Shown here: piece after piece, positions 44,602-52,319 of the stretch
How the letters are laid out: every line of letters begins with the position of its first letter
Numbering within the stretch: the stretch's first letter is position 1
Origin: an uncultured Bacteroidota bacterium
Lineage (GTDB): Bacteria > Bacteroidota > Bacteroidia > Bacteroidales > F082
Length of the DNA stretch: 64,000 bases
Assembly (NCBI GenBank): GCA_913009685.1
Contig: CAJVXP010000001.1
Span: forward strand, 62,001 to 126,000
Direction of reading: 5' to 3'
The notes under the pieces: model-generated
The model's database searches: none
What the model saw: only the letters and a program-made list of their open reading frames with translations
Told to the model about the DNA's origin: nothing
Program-made: the position numbers and the translations under genes

Positions 44602-45414
44602 TTATTCCAATTTAGTTCCAAATACAAGAAATACTGTTTTGGCCTGTGGATTTGTTATTAAAGATGCGGTTAGTGAAACCGAATGATACTTAGTAATTTT
44701 CACTGATTTCGATGCAGTAATTCCCAAATTAACAATTCCGGGATTTTTACCATAATATCCTGATTCACCCACAAAACCGGTGTTGGCATTTGCCTTTTTA
44801 GGTTTGCTTAAGGTTGCGCCTACAAACAGGCTGAGATCAACTTTCCGGGCGGATGTATTATAATCCAACTCGAAATAATTAGAATATTGAATCCCTGTTT
44901 TCTTATTAAAATTGAGACTTGCCGGATCATCATTCAAACGAATGGCATCTGCCCCGAAAAAATTCACGTAGGCACTAAAAGAAAACGGTATTTCTTTTGT
45001 CCCGTTGAAGCTGACACCCGCTTCGAGAACATGACCGGTACTGCCTTTGCTGTAATCAAAATAATTATAGGGCGCATCTTCAGTTGGAAAGTAGTAATCG
45101 GTGAAAACAGCTGTAAACAGTTCATTAAGAAATGAATAACTTAAATACAAGTCCATTTCCTGAGATGAATTTGTTCCGCCAAGCGAATAGGCTCCCCATG
45201 CCCCCATTTCAAGATTCCCATAAGAAGCAGACAGGCTGGGCTGTAAACTGGGCGAGTTGCCCCCAAATTGTGTACCACGCCATACATAACGGCTATATAA
45301 GTCAGCTCCAAATGTTACTTCGACCTTGTTTTTAGTATCAATACTTTGAGCGACTACATGGCTATTTATTCCCAATAAAATAGCAAATAATAATGTAAGT
45401 TGTATCTTTTTCAT
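44602..45414 (-). CDS. TorF-family putative porin
   Basis: 270 residues with a signal peptide ending HVVA-QS (residue 23). The opening DLYSRYVWRGTQFGGNSPSL is the hallmark of the TorF/Gcw_chp group of small putative outer-membrane porins, and amphipathic strands run to the end. It lies 224 bases after amt and two genes after the PII gene on the same strand, so the likely job is passage of a nitrogen compound across the outer membrane; that is inference. A hairpin between amt and this gene suggests separate or reduced expression. Confidence 0.8.
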   Translation of the reverse strand: MKKIQLTLLFAILLGINSHVVAQSIDTKNKVEVTFGADLYSRYVWRGTQFGGNSPSLQPSLSASYGNLEMGAWGAYSLGGTNSSQEMDLYLSYSFLNELFTAVFTDYYFPTEDAPYNYFDYSKGSTGHVLEAGVSFNGTKEIPFSFSAYVNFFGADAIRLNDDPASLNFNKKTGIQYSNYFELDYNTSARKVDLSLFVGATLSKPKKANANTGFVGESGYYGKNPGIVNLGITASKSVKITKYHSVSLTASLITNPQAKTVFLVFGTKLE

Positions 45415-45583
45415 AAGATGAAATTTTTAAGTAAATGAATAAGTAATTTTATTATTGATGAAGTATGGCAATTCCCAAGATAAAGACTATAGTAATTTGC
45501 CTGTTATACTGATTTTTATAAATAATTCAATCCGAAAATACAGCTCAATAGTTTTTACAGCCTGTTTCGAATGAGAATTAAAG

Positions 45584-45617
45584 CATAGCTTTCGGGTCTG
45601 ACTGCCCGAAAGCTATG
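45584..45617 (-). terminator. Strong hairpin after amt
   Basis: CATAGCTTTCGGG and CCCGAAAGCTATG form a perfect 13-base stem around an 8-base loop. On the minus strand it is followed by CTTTAATT, a weak T tract, so it may be a terminator or an mRNA stabiliser between amt and the porin gene. Confidence 0.6.
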
Positions 45618-45638
45618 GAAAGCTGTTAATCTGACAAC

Positions 45639-46898
45639 CTAGTTGTAAGCTGTTTCACCGTGTTCGTAAATATCAAGACCTTCTTCTTCGATTCTTTTAG
45701 GAACCCTTAAGCCTATAATGACATCCAAACTTTTGAAAAGTATAAATCCGACACCAAGTCCCCAGGCCGCAACAGCGGCTACCCCAATTAATTGAGAAAC
45801 CAGTAAGCCGCTTCCTCCACCGTAAAAAAGACCTCCTGTTTGGGCAAAAAAGCCTACCAGCAAGGTTCCGACAGCTCCACCGACTCCATGAACCGAAATG
45901 GCGCCAACGGGATCATCAATATGAAGTACACGATCGATAAAAGTAACGGAATAGACCAGAATAGTTCCTGCAATAAGCCCGATAGCGATAGCTCCGGACG
46001 AACTAACCACATCACAACCGGCTGTAACAGCTACTAATCCGGCAAGGGCTCCGTTTAAGGCAAAACTCAAACTGGGTTTTTTATATCGCCACCAACTAAT
46101 TAACAAAGCAGCAAGGGTTCCGGCGGCAGCGGCAAGGTTGGTGGTTACAAAAATATGAGAGATGGCATAAGCGTTTTTTGTTCCCGAGGCTGCCAATTGC
46201 GAGCCGGGGTTAAACCCAAACCACCCTAACCAAAGGATAAAAACGCCCAAGGTAGCAAAGGATATATTATGCCCTGGAATGGCCATTACTTTTTTACCTT
46301 TGTATTTACCTATGCGGGGACCCAGGACGACAGCTCCTGCCAGTGCCATCCATCCTCCCAAAGAGTGAACCACCGTAGATCCGGCAAAATCATGGAATGG
46401 TACTGATAGCGTTGACAACCATCCTCCTCCCCAGATCCAATGCCCTGAAATAGGATATATGATTGCCGTAACAAAGATGGAATAGAAAAAGTAAGCCCTG
46501 AATTCGGTACGCTCAGCCATAGCGCCCGACACGATAGTGGCGGCGGTGGCTGCAAATACTGTTTGAAAAATCAAAAATGCTTCGGGAGGGATAAGCCCAT
46601 GCCATTGTCCGGTGGAAAATAAAACAGGCACACCGACGATGCCCCATTTATCTAATCCAAACATCAATGTAAAGCCAACGGCCCAAAACACCAAAGACCC
46701 CACAGCAAAATCAACCAGATTCTTGGTTAGAATGTTTACGGTATTTTTTTTACGTGTAAAACCGGCCTCAGCAAAAGCAAATCCCGCCTGCATAAAAAAT
46801 ACAAGCGCTGATGCTATTAAAACCCAAACGGTATCGATGGAGACACTTAGGGCACTATTCGCCTGTGCCAATGTTTCTAATGTAATAGTATGATCCAT
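45639..46898 (-). CDS. amt: Ammonium transporter
   Basis: 419 residues with eleven membrane helices. Family markers are AGFAFAEAGFTRKKN at the N-terminus, the first pore histidine in FAGSTVVHSLGGW and the second in SVHGVGGAVGTLLVGFF. It moves ammonium or ammonia through the inner membrane. The gene begins 17 bases after the PII gene, the standard glnK-amt coupling in which the PII T-loop plugs the channel when nitrogen is plentiful. Confidence 0.97.
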   Translation of the reverse strand: MDHTITLETLAQANSALSVSIDTVWVLIASALVFFMQAGFAFAEAGFTRKKNTVNILTKNLVDFAVGSLVFWAVGFTLMFGLDKWGIVGVPVLFSTGQWHGLIPPEAFLIFQTVFAATAATIVSGAMAERTEFRAYFFYSIFVTAIIYPISGHWIWGGGWLSTLSVPFHDFAGSTVVHSLGGWMALAGAVVLGPRIGKYKGKKVMAIPGHNISFATLGVFILWLGWFGFNPGSQLAASGTKNAYAISHIFVTTNLAAAAGTLAALLISWWRYKKPSLSFALNGALAGLVAVTAGCDVVSSSGAIAIGLIAGTILVYSVTFIDRVLHIDDPVGAISVHGVGGAVGTLLVGFFAQTGGLFYGGGSGLLVSQLIGVAAVAAWGLGVGFILFKSLDVIIGLRVPKRIEEEGLDIYEHGETAYN

Positions 46899-46915
46899 AG
46901 TTGTTTTTTTAAATG

Positions 46916-47272
46916 TTATTCTTCAATTCCTTTTATGTATAAAGCGTCATTCCCGCTTTCGCCCGTGCGAATTCTATAGGCTTTTTCAATGGGCTCTACA
47001 AAAATTTTCCCATCACCTATTTCGCCGGTTCTTCCTGCTTCCATTATGCAAGCCACGGTCTTATCAACGTTTTTATCACGAACGATGATGGAGAGCATCA
47101 AACGTTCAATGGTACTGGTGTCATACACCACGCCCCGGTAAGCCCGTTCTTCTCTTGCCTGGCCTACACCACGCATTTCCCAGAAGGAAAAGAAATCAAT
47201 CCCCACCTCTGTTAAAGCGTCTTTTACATCCTCAAACTTTGTCTTTCGGATAATTGCTTCAATCTTTTTCAT
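46916..47272 (-). CDS. glnK: Nitrogen regulatory protein PII (GlnK type)
   Basis: 118 residues. The T-loop (about 37-55) keeps both tyrosines, Tyr45 and Tyr50, in AYRGVVYD; Tyr50 corresponds to the uridylylated Tyr51 of enteric PII. The nucleotide-binding turn is EAGRTGEIGDGKIFV. PII senses 2-oxoglutarate and the ATP/ADP ratio, and with amt next door it should gate the ammonium channel. No TAnnTTTG box lies close upstream. No uridylyltransferase gene is visible in the window. Confidence 0.96.
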   Translation of the reverse strand: MKKIEAIIRKTKFEDVKDALTEVGIDFFSFWEMRGVGQAREERAYRGVVYDTSTIERLMLSIIVRDKNVDKTVACIMEAGRTGEIGDGKIFVEPIEKAYRIRTGESGNDALYIKGIEE

Positions 47273-47298
47273 AGTATTAAATATTTAGTTAAACAATA

Positions 47299-47326
47299 AA
47301 GGCCTATGAGGAAACTCATAAGCCTT
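47299..47326 (-). terminator. Terminator between the Gln-rich gene and glnK
   Basis: On the minus strand AAGGCTTATGAG pairs with CTCATAGGCCTT (one G-U pair) around a 4-base loop, followed by TATTGTTT. It would end the small upstream gene or act as a leader structure of glnK. Confidence 0.6.
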
Positions 47327-47354
47327 TTAATAAAAATTTTGCTGTTGAAACGAC

Positions 47355-47651
47355 TTACTTTTTCCGATTAGAATTCCAATTGAAATTCTGTTGATTTTGC
47401 TGTTGACTTTGCTGTTGGCTTTGCTGTTGATTATTAGCAATGCTCATTCTTGTCAGGGTAGCGGATTGACCGTACTTTTGGATTCCCTGATCACCATTTG
47501 CAGAAAAAGTAATGAATAAGGTTGATGTAGAGCTGTTAAAAAAGTTTTTCCCCAATACAAATTTACGGGTATATACAAACAGCTCCGCGGAAGCAATTTC
47601 TGCTTCCTTTACGAATCCGTTTATATGTGAATACCTGTTTCGCATTTGCAT
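47355..47651 (-). CDS. Small protein with Gln-rich tail, upstream of the PII operon
   Basis: 98 residues; not recognised. The first 70 look like an ordinary mixed domain (VKEAEIASAELFVYTRKFVL, TLFITFSANGDQG). The tail, from about 73, is a run of glutamine units (NNQQQSQQQSQQQNQQ) built from a 12-base repeat, then Asn and Lys. There is no signal peptide. It has its own TATTTTTG box 27 bases upstream and a terminator downstream, so it forms a single-gene unit just before glnK. The second ATG, two codons in, is an equal start. It could instead be a fragment of a longer gene. Confidence 0.5.
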   Translation of the reverse strand: MQMRNRYSHINGFVKEAEIASAELFVYTRKFVLGKNFFNSSTSTLFITFSANGDQGIQKYGQSATLTRMSIANNQQQSQQQSQQQNQQNFNWNSNRKK

Positions 47652-48069
47652 AGAAAATTTTTCAACTCTTAATCAGGTCAAAAATAGATATCTTCGTATA
47701 CAAAAAAGCTGTCTCCCCAATTGGGAATTTTTATAAAAATCAATAAAAACCGATGTCTTACTACCATAATAGCCTTAGGCTTAAGTATTTAATAAAAAGA
47801 ACGCGGTTTTATTTCGTTTTACCTGTGTATTTTGACACCCAAACAAAACTATTGATTATAACGTTTGCAACGCCAAAGATCCAATTCAATAAAAATCAAT
47901 ATTTTCGGCATCAACTTAGTATTTCCTGAGTTATTCGGACTGTTTTTTCATATTTTGGTTGATAAATTCACCTGAATTGTTCCCAAAAATCCCGAAAACC
48001 GAAATTAGTATCTGCGAAAAGACGGCAGATTTTCGATTTACCGAAATTCATGTTTACGGTAATTTCCGC
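47652..48069. other. AT-rich gap with no recognised gene
   Basis: 418 bases between the Gln-rich gene and the kinase-like gene. It holds the promoter box at 47679-47686 and otherwise only AT-rich sequence with short inverted pieces. Short open frames here show no start signal or family resemblance. Confidence 0.6.
47679..47686 (-). promoter_or_regulatory. -7 promoter box of the Gln-rich gene
   Basis: TATTTTTG on the minus strand, 27 bases before the ATG at 47651. Confidence 0.45.
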
Positions 48070-48972
48070 TTATGCCGAAAGCAAATGTTCCGCCCTTTTC
48101 AGCAATTCCAAAACCCGTTTTTCCTGCCTGTCGTCCGCTCTGAATATCAAATAATGACGCAGATGCCAGGATGCCATACCTAATGCAGTCCATCGGATAT
48201 AGTGCGGTAGTAGTTCTTTCTCCGTGCTTTCCATAGGCCGCTTTTGGTTATATGCATCCAGGAATATCTCCAATAGGGAAGTATCCAGCCGATTGTCCGT
48301 AAAGCAAAAGCCATTGATGCACATGGCCACATCGAAAAGTAGTTGGTCTGTACAAAATTGCTCAAAGTCGATGATGGCTTTCATCTTATTGCCTTCAAAA
48401 AGTGTGTTATCGGGGAAAACATCCCCGTGAATCAGCCCTGTGGGCAGTTTCTGACGTAGGAAAGGTTCGAGCTGTTTCCACAAGCGGGTAAACAGATTAA
48501 AAGTATCCGGCAGCGGATTTGTGGCCGTGGGAAATCTTCTGATCAGGTTGGCCACCTTTTCCGGTCGGATGCTATTGACTTTTTCAGGAATCCAGCTAAG
48601 GTTTGTAGTATGAAGTCTGGCCAGAGCTCCGGCAATTTCGGCTACGGTTTTCGGATTCAGTTCCGGTATTTGTCCTCCCACAAAATCATACAGGGAAATA
48701 GGATGGTTGTCAATGAATTGCACGGTATTTCCTTTGTTATCGGCCACCGGAAAAGCCGCCGGGAAATGCCTCTCTTTTAAAACGGCCAGCATACGATGCT
48801 CTTTCTCAGTTTTCTCCAGAGACTGCTGATGAATACGAAAAAGGTAAACACCATGTTCCGTTACAATCTTATAACTCTCATTGGCAAATCCATGCTTCAA
48901 TCTGGAGTATGACCGAAGTGCTCCCACATCATAAAATGTCAAAGTTTTTTGTATCAGGTTTTCAGGATGCAT
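48070..48972 (-). CDS. Homoserine kinase type II-like / aminoglycoside phosphotransferase family
   Basis: 300 residues from the ATG at 48972. The fold is the APH/choline kinase type: GFANESYKIVTEHGVYLFRI (nucleotide loop and Lys region), catalytic LIHGDVFPDNTLF (HGD) and metal-binding AIIDFEQFCTDQLLFDVAMC. The last segment resembles ThrB-II homoserine kinases, which phosphorylate homoserine with ATP in threonine synthesis. The frame runs on to 49218, but that stretch passes through a 40-bp tandem repeat and into citF, so the extra 82 residues are an artefact. Substrate is uncertain; no threonine genes are near. Confidence 0.75.
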   Translation of the reverse strand: MHPENLIQKTLTFYDVGALRSYSRLKHGFANESYKIVTEHGVYLFRIHQQSLEKTEKEHRMLAVLKERHFPAAFPVADNKGNTVQFIDNHPISLYDFVGGQIPELNPKTVAEIAGALARLHTTNLSWIPEKVNSIRPEKVANLIRRFPTATNPLPDTFNLFTRLWKQLEPFLRQKLPTGLIHGDVFPDNTLFEGNKMKAIIDFEQFCTDQLLFDVAMCINGFCFTDNRLDTSLLEIFLDAYNQKRPMESTEKELLPHYIRWTALGMASWHLRHYLIFRADDRQEKRVLELLKRAEHLLSA

Positions 48973-48990
48973 TTCGTTGTTTTTTAATCC

Positions 48991-49139
48991 TGGCACAAGC
49001 GGACGCTTGCGCCATTTGTGCCAATAAAAATATTCCTGGCGGACGCTTGCGCCATTTGTGCCAATAAAAATATTCCTGGCGGACGCTTGCGCCATTTGTG
49101 CCAATAAAAATATTCCTGGCGCAAGCGTCCGCTGTGCCT
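48991..49139. repeat. 40-bp tandem triplication with REP-like palindrome
   Basis: Three identical 40-bp units (49001-49040, 49041-49080, 49081-49120) start GGACGCTTGCGCC and end TATTCCTGGC. The left edge (from 48992) reads GGCACAAGC then GGAC then GCTTGCGCC, a 9-base stem with a 4-base loop. The right edge (49118-49139) is its inverse, short by one base. The gap lies between citF and the kinase-like gene and has no gene of its own. Confidence 0.9.
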
Positions 49140-49153
49140 GTGCCTTGTCCTTT

Positions 49154-50716
49154 TTATTCCAACACTTTATACACCGAATCCAGCACCGTACCATCCACCC
49201 ACTTAATGACAGCCACAATTTCGTTACTCAGATTGGGCTTATCCGGTACGCCGCAGATAGCCTCGGCTTCTTTTTTTAACTCCTGAATGGTTTTAACAGG
49301 CAGTCCAATGCCATTGGCTTTCGTTATCAAATCTTTGCGTAGCGGATTAATGGCAATTCCACGTTCGGTAACGATGACATCAATCATTTCGCCCGGAGCG
49401 CAAAGGGTGGTTACCTCATCGCGGATAACCGGAATACGGTCGCGGAACAGCGGAACGGGCAAAATGGTTGTTTTCCCGAAAAGGGTATTTTGCCACCCAC
49501 CAATGCCATGCAGGAGGTAACCATCCGAATGACTGACCACGTTGGCATTAAAATTCACATCGACTTCCGTTGCGCCCAGTACCACCACATCCACCAGCGA
49601 AGCAAAGTTGCCTTTTCCGTGATAATTGTACGAAGTAAATGGCGAAGTCCAGACATGGTTTGGGTTTTCGCGCATGGAACGGATGCCTTCCATGTCGAAA
49701 GTCTGGCCATCGAGGATGTATTCTACCAGACCTTCTTCCAGCATTTCCACCGGATATTTGTTGCTTCCGGCACGGATAAACCGCGCTTTCCACCTGTTTT
49801 TGCGCAAGATATCACCGAAATAATTTCCAATTGAGAGTGCTGTTCCGCCAGCGCCTGCCTGGTAGGAAAAACCGTCATGAATCAGTCCGACAGCTTCGCA
49901 AAAGCGAGCCGTCATTTCGGCAATCAACAGCCGGTCAGGGCTTTTAGTAATTTTTGTCGTCCCGGAAATAATCTTTTCAGCAATCCCCACCTGTTCCACT
50001 TTTACCACATAATCAACATAATTCCCGTGAATCTGCCACGGAATGGCCGGAAACGGTACAAGGTTATCCGTAACAACAATCACTTTGTCGGCGTATTGCG
50101 AGTCGGCGAGGGCAAAGCCCAGCAACCCACAGGCCGCACTACCGTTTACGCCGTTGGCATTACCGAAAGAATCGGCCGTAGGAGCTGCAATGACGGCAAT
50201 ATCAATCTGCACTTCGCCATCCTGCACCGCCTGATAACGACCGCCATGGGAACGTAAAACGCCCAGTCCGGCCATTTTTCCTTCGGAACAAAATCTCCCG
50301 AGAGCCCCGTTCATACTGCCTTCAATCCGGTTGATGGTACCATCTTCAAGATAAGGAATCAAATGCCCGTGACACGGAAAGCTGGCCGAGGGAAACCATC
50401 GCAGGTTTTTCACGCCCAGCTCATGGGCAATATCAAAGATCTGGTTAGCAATAAGGTCGCCATCGCGAAAATGATGATGCGTAGAAATAGTCATGCCATC
50501 ACGCAATCCGGCATTAATGAGAGCCTCTTTGAGACTGGAAACCTCTTTGTTACCATCTTCCGGATAATCGGCACAGCTGGCAATGCGGGGTGCATATTTT
50601 CTGCCGGCGGGTTTGTGTTTTCCCACGCCCATAAAGGGCACATGTTCTTCGCCATTAATTATGGTCGGTACCTGACGTCCCGCAGCATTTTTAACAACTT
50701 TATCGTATTTTTTCAT
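49154..50716 (-). CDS. citF: Citrate lyase alpha subunit (citrate CoA-transferase)
   Basis: 520 residues. CitF swaps citrate onto the acyl carrier protein in the citrate lyase complex. Markers are GKHKPAGRKYAPRIAS, STHHHFRDGD, GAGGTALSIGNYFGD and TERGIAINPLRKDL. It lies 110 bases after the citD-citE fusion gene on the same strand. Together they would give all three catalytic and carrier parts of citrate lyase, which splits citrate to acetate and oxaloacetate in anaerobic growth. citC, citG and citX, needed to load the cofactor, are not in the window. Confidence 0.95.
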   Translation of the reverse strand: MKKYDKVVKNAAGRQVPTIINGEEHVPFMGVGKHKPAGRKYAPRIASCADYPEDGNKEVSSLKEALINAGLRDGMTISTHHHFRDGDLIANQIFDIAHELGVKNLRWFPSASFPCHGHLIPYLEDGTINRIEGSMNGALGRFCSEGKMAGLGVLRSHGGRYQAVQDGEVQIDIAVIAAPTADSFGNANGVNGSAACGLLGFALADSQYADKVIVVTDNLVPFPAIPWQIHGNYVDYVVKVEQVGIAEKIISGTTKITKSPDRLLIAEMTARFCEAVGLIHDGFSYQAGAGGTALSIGNYFGDILRKNRWKARFIRAGSNKYPVEMLEEGLVEYILDGQTFDMEGIRSMRENPNHVWTSPFTSYNYHGKGNFASLVDVVVLGATEVDVNFNANVVSHSDGYLLHGIGGWQNTLFGKTTILPVPLFRDRIPVIRDEVTTLCAPGEMIDVIVTERGIAINPLRKDLITKANGIGLPVKTIQELKKEAEAICGVPDKPNLSNEIVAVIKWVDGTVLDSVYKVLE

Positions 50717-50826
50717 TTTGTTTTGGTTAATTACTGGTTAATGGTGAATTGTTGTTGTTGATGCCTGAATATGGCTGACCGTTTTCACTTACTTATTTTC
50801 ACCTTTTAAGTTTTTAATCTTCCAAA

Positions 50827-52035
50827 TCAATTTTCCATCCAGTTTTTGTTTAGTTTTCCGGTGTTTACAGCCAATTTAATGGTGTTCATCGCCCGCTTTA
50901 CCACCGGTGGGTCAATCATTTTGGAACCGAGGGAGACCACGCCCAAACCTTTGGCTTCCGCCTCTTTAAAAGCAAGAAATATCTTTTTGGCTTTATCTAT
51001 TTCGGCTGCATCCGGAGCAAAATTCTCATGAATCACCTTGATTTGCCGCGGATGAATGCATCCCATTCCGTCAAAGCCGAGAGCCTTGGAACGTTTTACA
51101 TTTTCGGCCAGGGCTTCCATATCCGACACATCGGAAAACACGGAGTCAATAGGCTGAATGCCGGCTGCCCGGGAAGCATTCACTACCATGGAACGTGCAA
51201 AAAACGACTCTATCCCTTCGTTGGTACGGTGAGTCCCCAAATCGGCAGTATAATCTTCCAGGCCAATAGCCATTGCAGCCACATGCGGGTCGGCGCCGGC
51301 AATCTGATAAGCATTCATAACACCTTTGGCACTTTCTATAATCGGCATAAACCACACGGGATGAGTAATTTCGTGTTGCTCTCGCAATTGTTCCACTTTC
51401 TCAGCTACCTGCCGGATATCCTTTTCCGATTCACACTTGGGAATCAAAATCATGTTGGCATGATGAGGAATCACATAGTTCAAATCTTCCAGCCCTCTTG
51501 CTCCCTGATTGATGCGGACCATACGTTCGGCACCATAAAAACGAAGTGTACGCAGGGCATTCCGTACCAGAAAACGGGCTTCAAATTTTTTGGCGGGAGC
51601 CACGGCATCCTCCAGGTCGAGTATCAGGCCGTTGGGTTTGTGCACCCCGGCGTTTATCATCAGTTTGGGTGAATTCCCCGGCAGATAAAGCCGTGAAAAA
51701 CGAAAATTATCCTTTTTTGTTGCTGTGGTATTCTCTTCCAAAAGCGGAAACAAAAATTCCTTTTCTGTCTTTGTTACCTGTTTTATGGCTGCTTCAAGGC
51801 GTGCCGCCAGCACAAAATCAACAGCGCCGGCATCTTCGATGAAAACGTGAGCGTTCTCCAATTCAAAAAAACGGAGTACCTCTTCCGCAAGTTCCCGAAT
51901 CTGTCTTCCGAAAAGCGCTTTTACCTTACTTTTGATGTTTATCTGTATGCCGCCACTGAGTACCGGGGAAACCTCAACCCACACATCCGAGCGGACTCGG
52001 GGGCCTCTGTTTCCGGCTGTTCCTGTTTTGTCCAT
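50827..52035 (-). CDS. Citrate lyase acyl carrier protein (CitD) - beta subunit (CitE) fusion
   Basis: 402 residues from the ATG at 52035. Residues 1 to about 90 match CitD: RSDVWVEVSPVLSGGIQI, VKALFGRQIRELAEEVL and IEDAGAVDFVLAARLEAAIK. From about 115 is CitE of the HpcH/HpaI aldolase group: RLYLPGNSPKLMINA, LILDLEDAV, MPIIESAKGV, AIGLEDYTADLG and GCIHPRQIKVIHE. CitD carries the phosphoribosyl-dephospho-CoA group on a serine; here only one serine is near, in VRSDV. Extension of the frame to 52125 is rejected because it lacks CitD similarity, and a promoter box lies at 52056-52063. Confidence 0.88.
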   Translation of the reverse strand: MDKTGTAGNRGPRVRSDVWVEVSPVLSGGIQINIKSKVKALFGRQIRELAEEVLRFFELENAHVFIEDAGAVDFVLAARLEAAIKQVTKTEKEFLFPLLEENTTATKKDNFRFSRLYLPGNSPKLMINAGVHKPNGLILDLEDAVAPAKKFEARFLVRNALRTLRFYGAERMVRINQGARGLEDLNYVIPHHANMILIPKCESEKDIRQVAEKVEQLREQHEITHPVWFMPIIESAKGVMNAYQIAGADPHVAAMAIGLEDYTADLGTHRTNEGIESFFARSMVVNASRAAGIQPIDSVFSDVSDMEALAENVKRSKALGFDGMGCIHPRQIKVIHENFAPDAAEIDKAKKIFLAFKEAEAKGLGVVSLGSKMIDPPVVKRAMNTIKLAVNTGKLNKNWMEN

Positions 52036-52055
52036 AGAAATCATTATTAAAAGTA

Positions 52056-52063
52056 CAAAGGTA
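52056..52063 (-). promoter_or_regulatory. -7 promoter box of the citDE-citF operon
   Basis: TACCTTTG on the minus strand, 20 bases before the ATG at 52035. Confidence 0.5.
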
Positions 52064-52188
52064 CATTCTGTTTTCCGAATAGCCATAAGCCGGAGAAATA
52101 ATATTTTTGATTGTGGCGTTACCAATACTTCAAGCGGGATGATAGAAGCGACCGGAAAAGCTACATAGTCAAAAAAGACAATTTATTA

Positions 52189-52220
52189 TTTGCCATTTTC
52201 ATCAAAATTCATTATTTTTG
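52189..52220 (+). promoter_or_regulatory. Promoter of the sensor kinase pair
   Basis: TTTG (52189-52192) and TATTTTTG (52213-52220) are 20 bases apart, close to the ideal -33/-7 arrangement. The leader to the ATG at 52320 is about 95 bases and shows no clear structure. Confidence 0.6.
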
Positions 52221-52319
52221 AATATTGAATTTGAGATTGTAAGTTTTCCAATAGTTACTTATCAAAAAGAATACCTTTACCGGAACCGACAATCCAACAC
52301 AGTTTTTTAAGCTCAAAGC

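Noticed and set aside
47959-48183. Plus-strand 74-codon frame in the AT-rich gap
   Set aside because: It runs antisense into the kinase-like gene, has no promoter box and no recognisable domain.
48991-49139. CRISPR array
   Set aside because: The units are contiguous 40-bp copies with no unique spacers, and there are no cas genes.
48973-49218. Extension of the kinase-like gene upstream to 49218
   Set aside because: The added 82 residues come from the 40-bp tandem repeat and the end of citF read in another frame; the family fold starts at the ATG at 48972.
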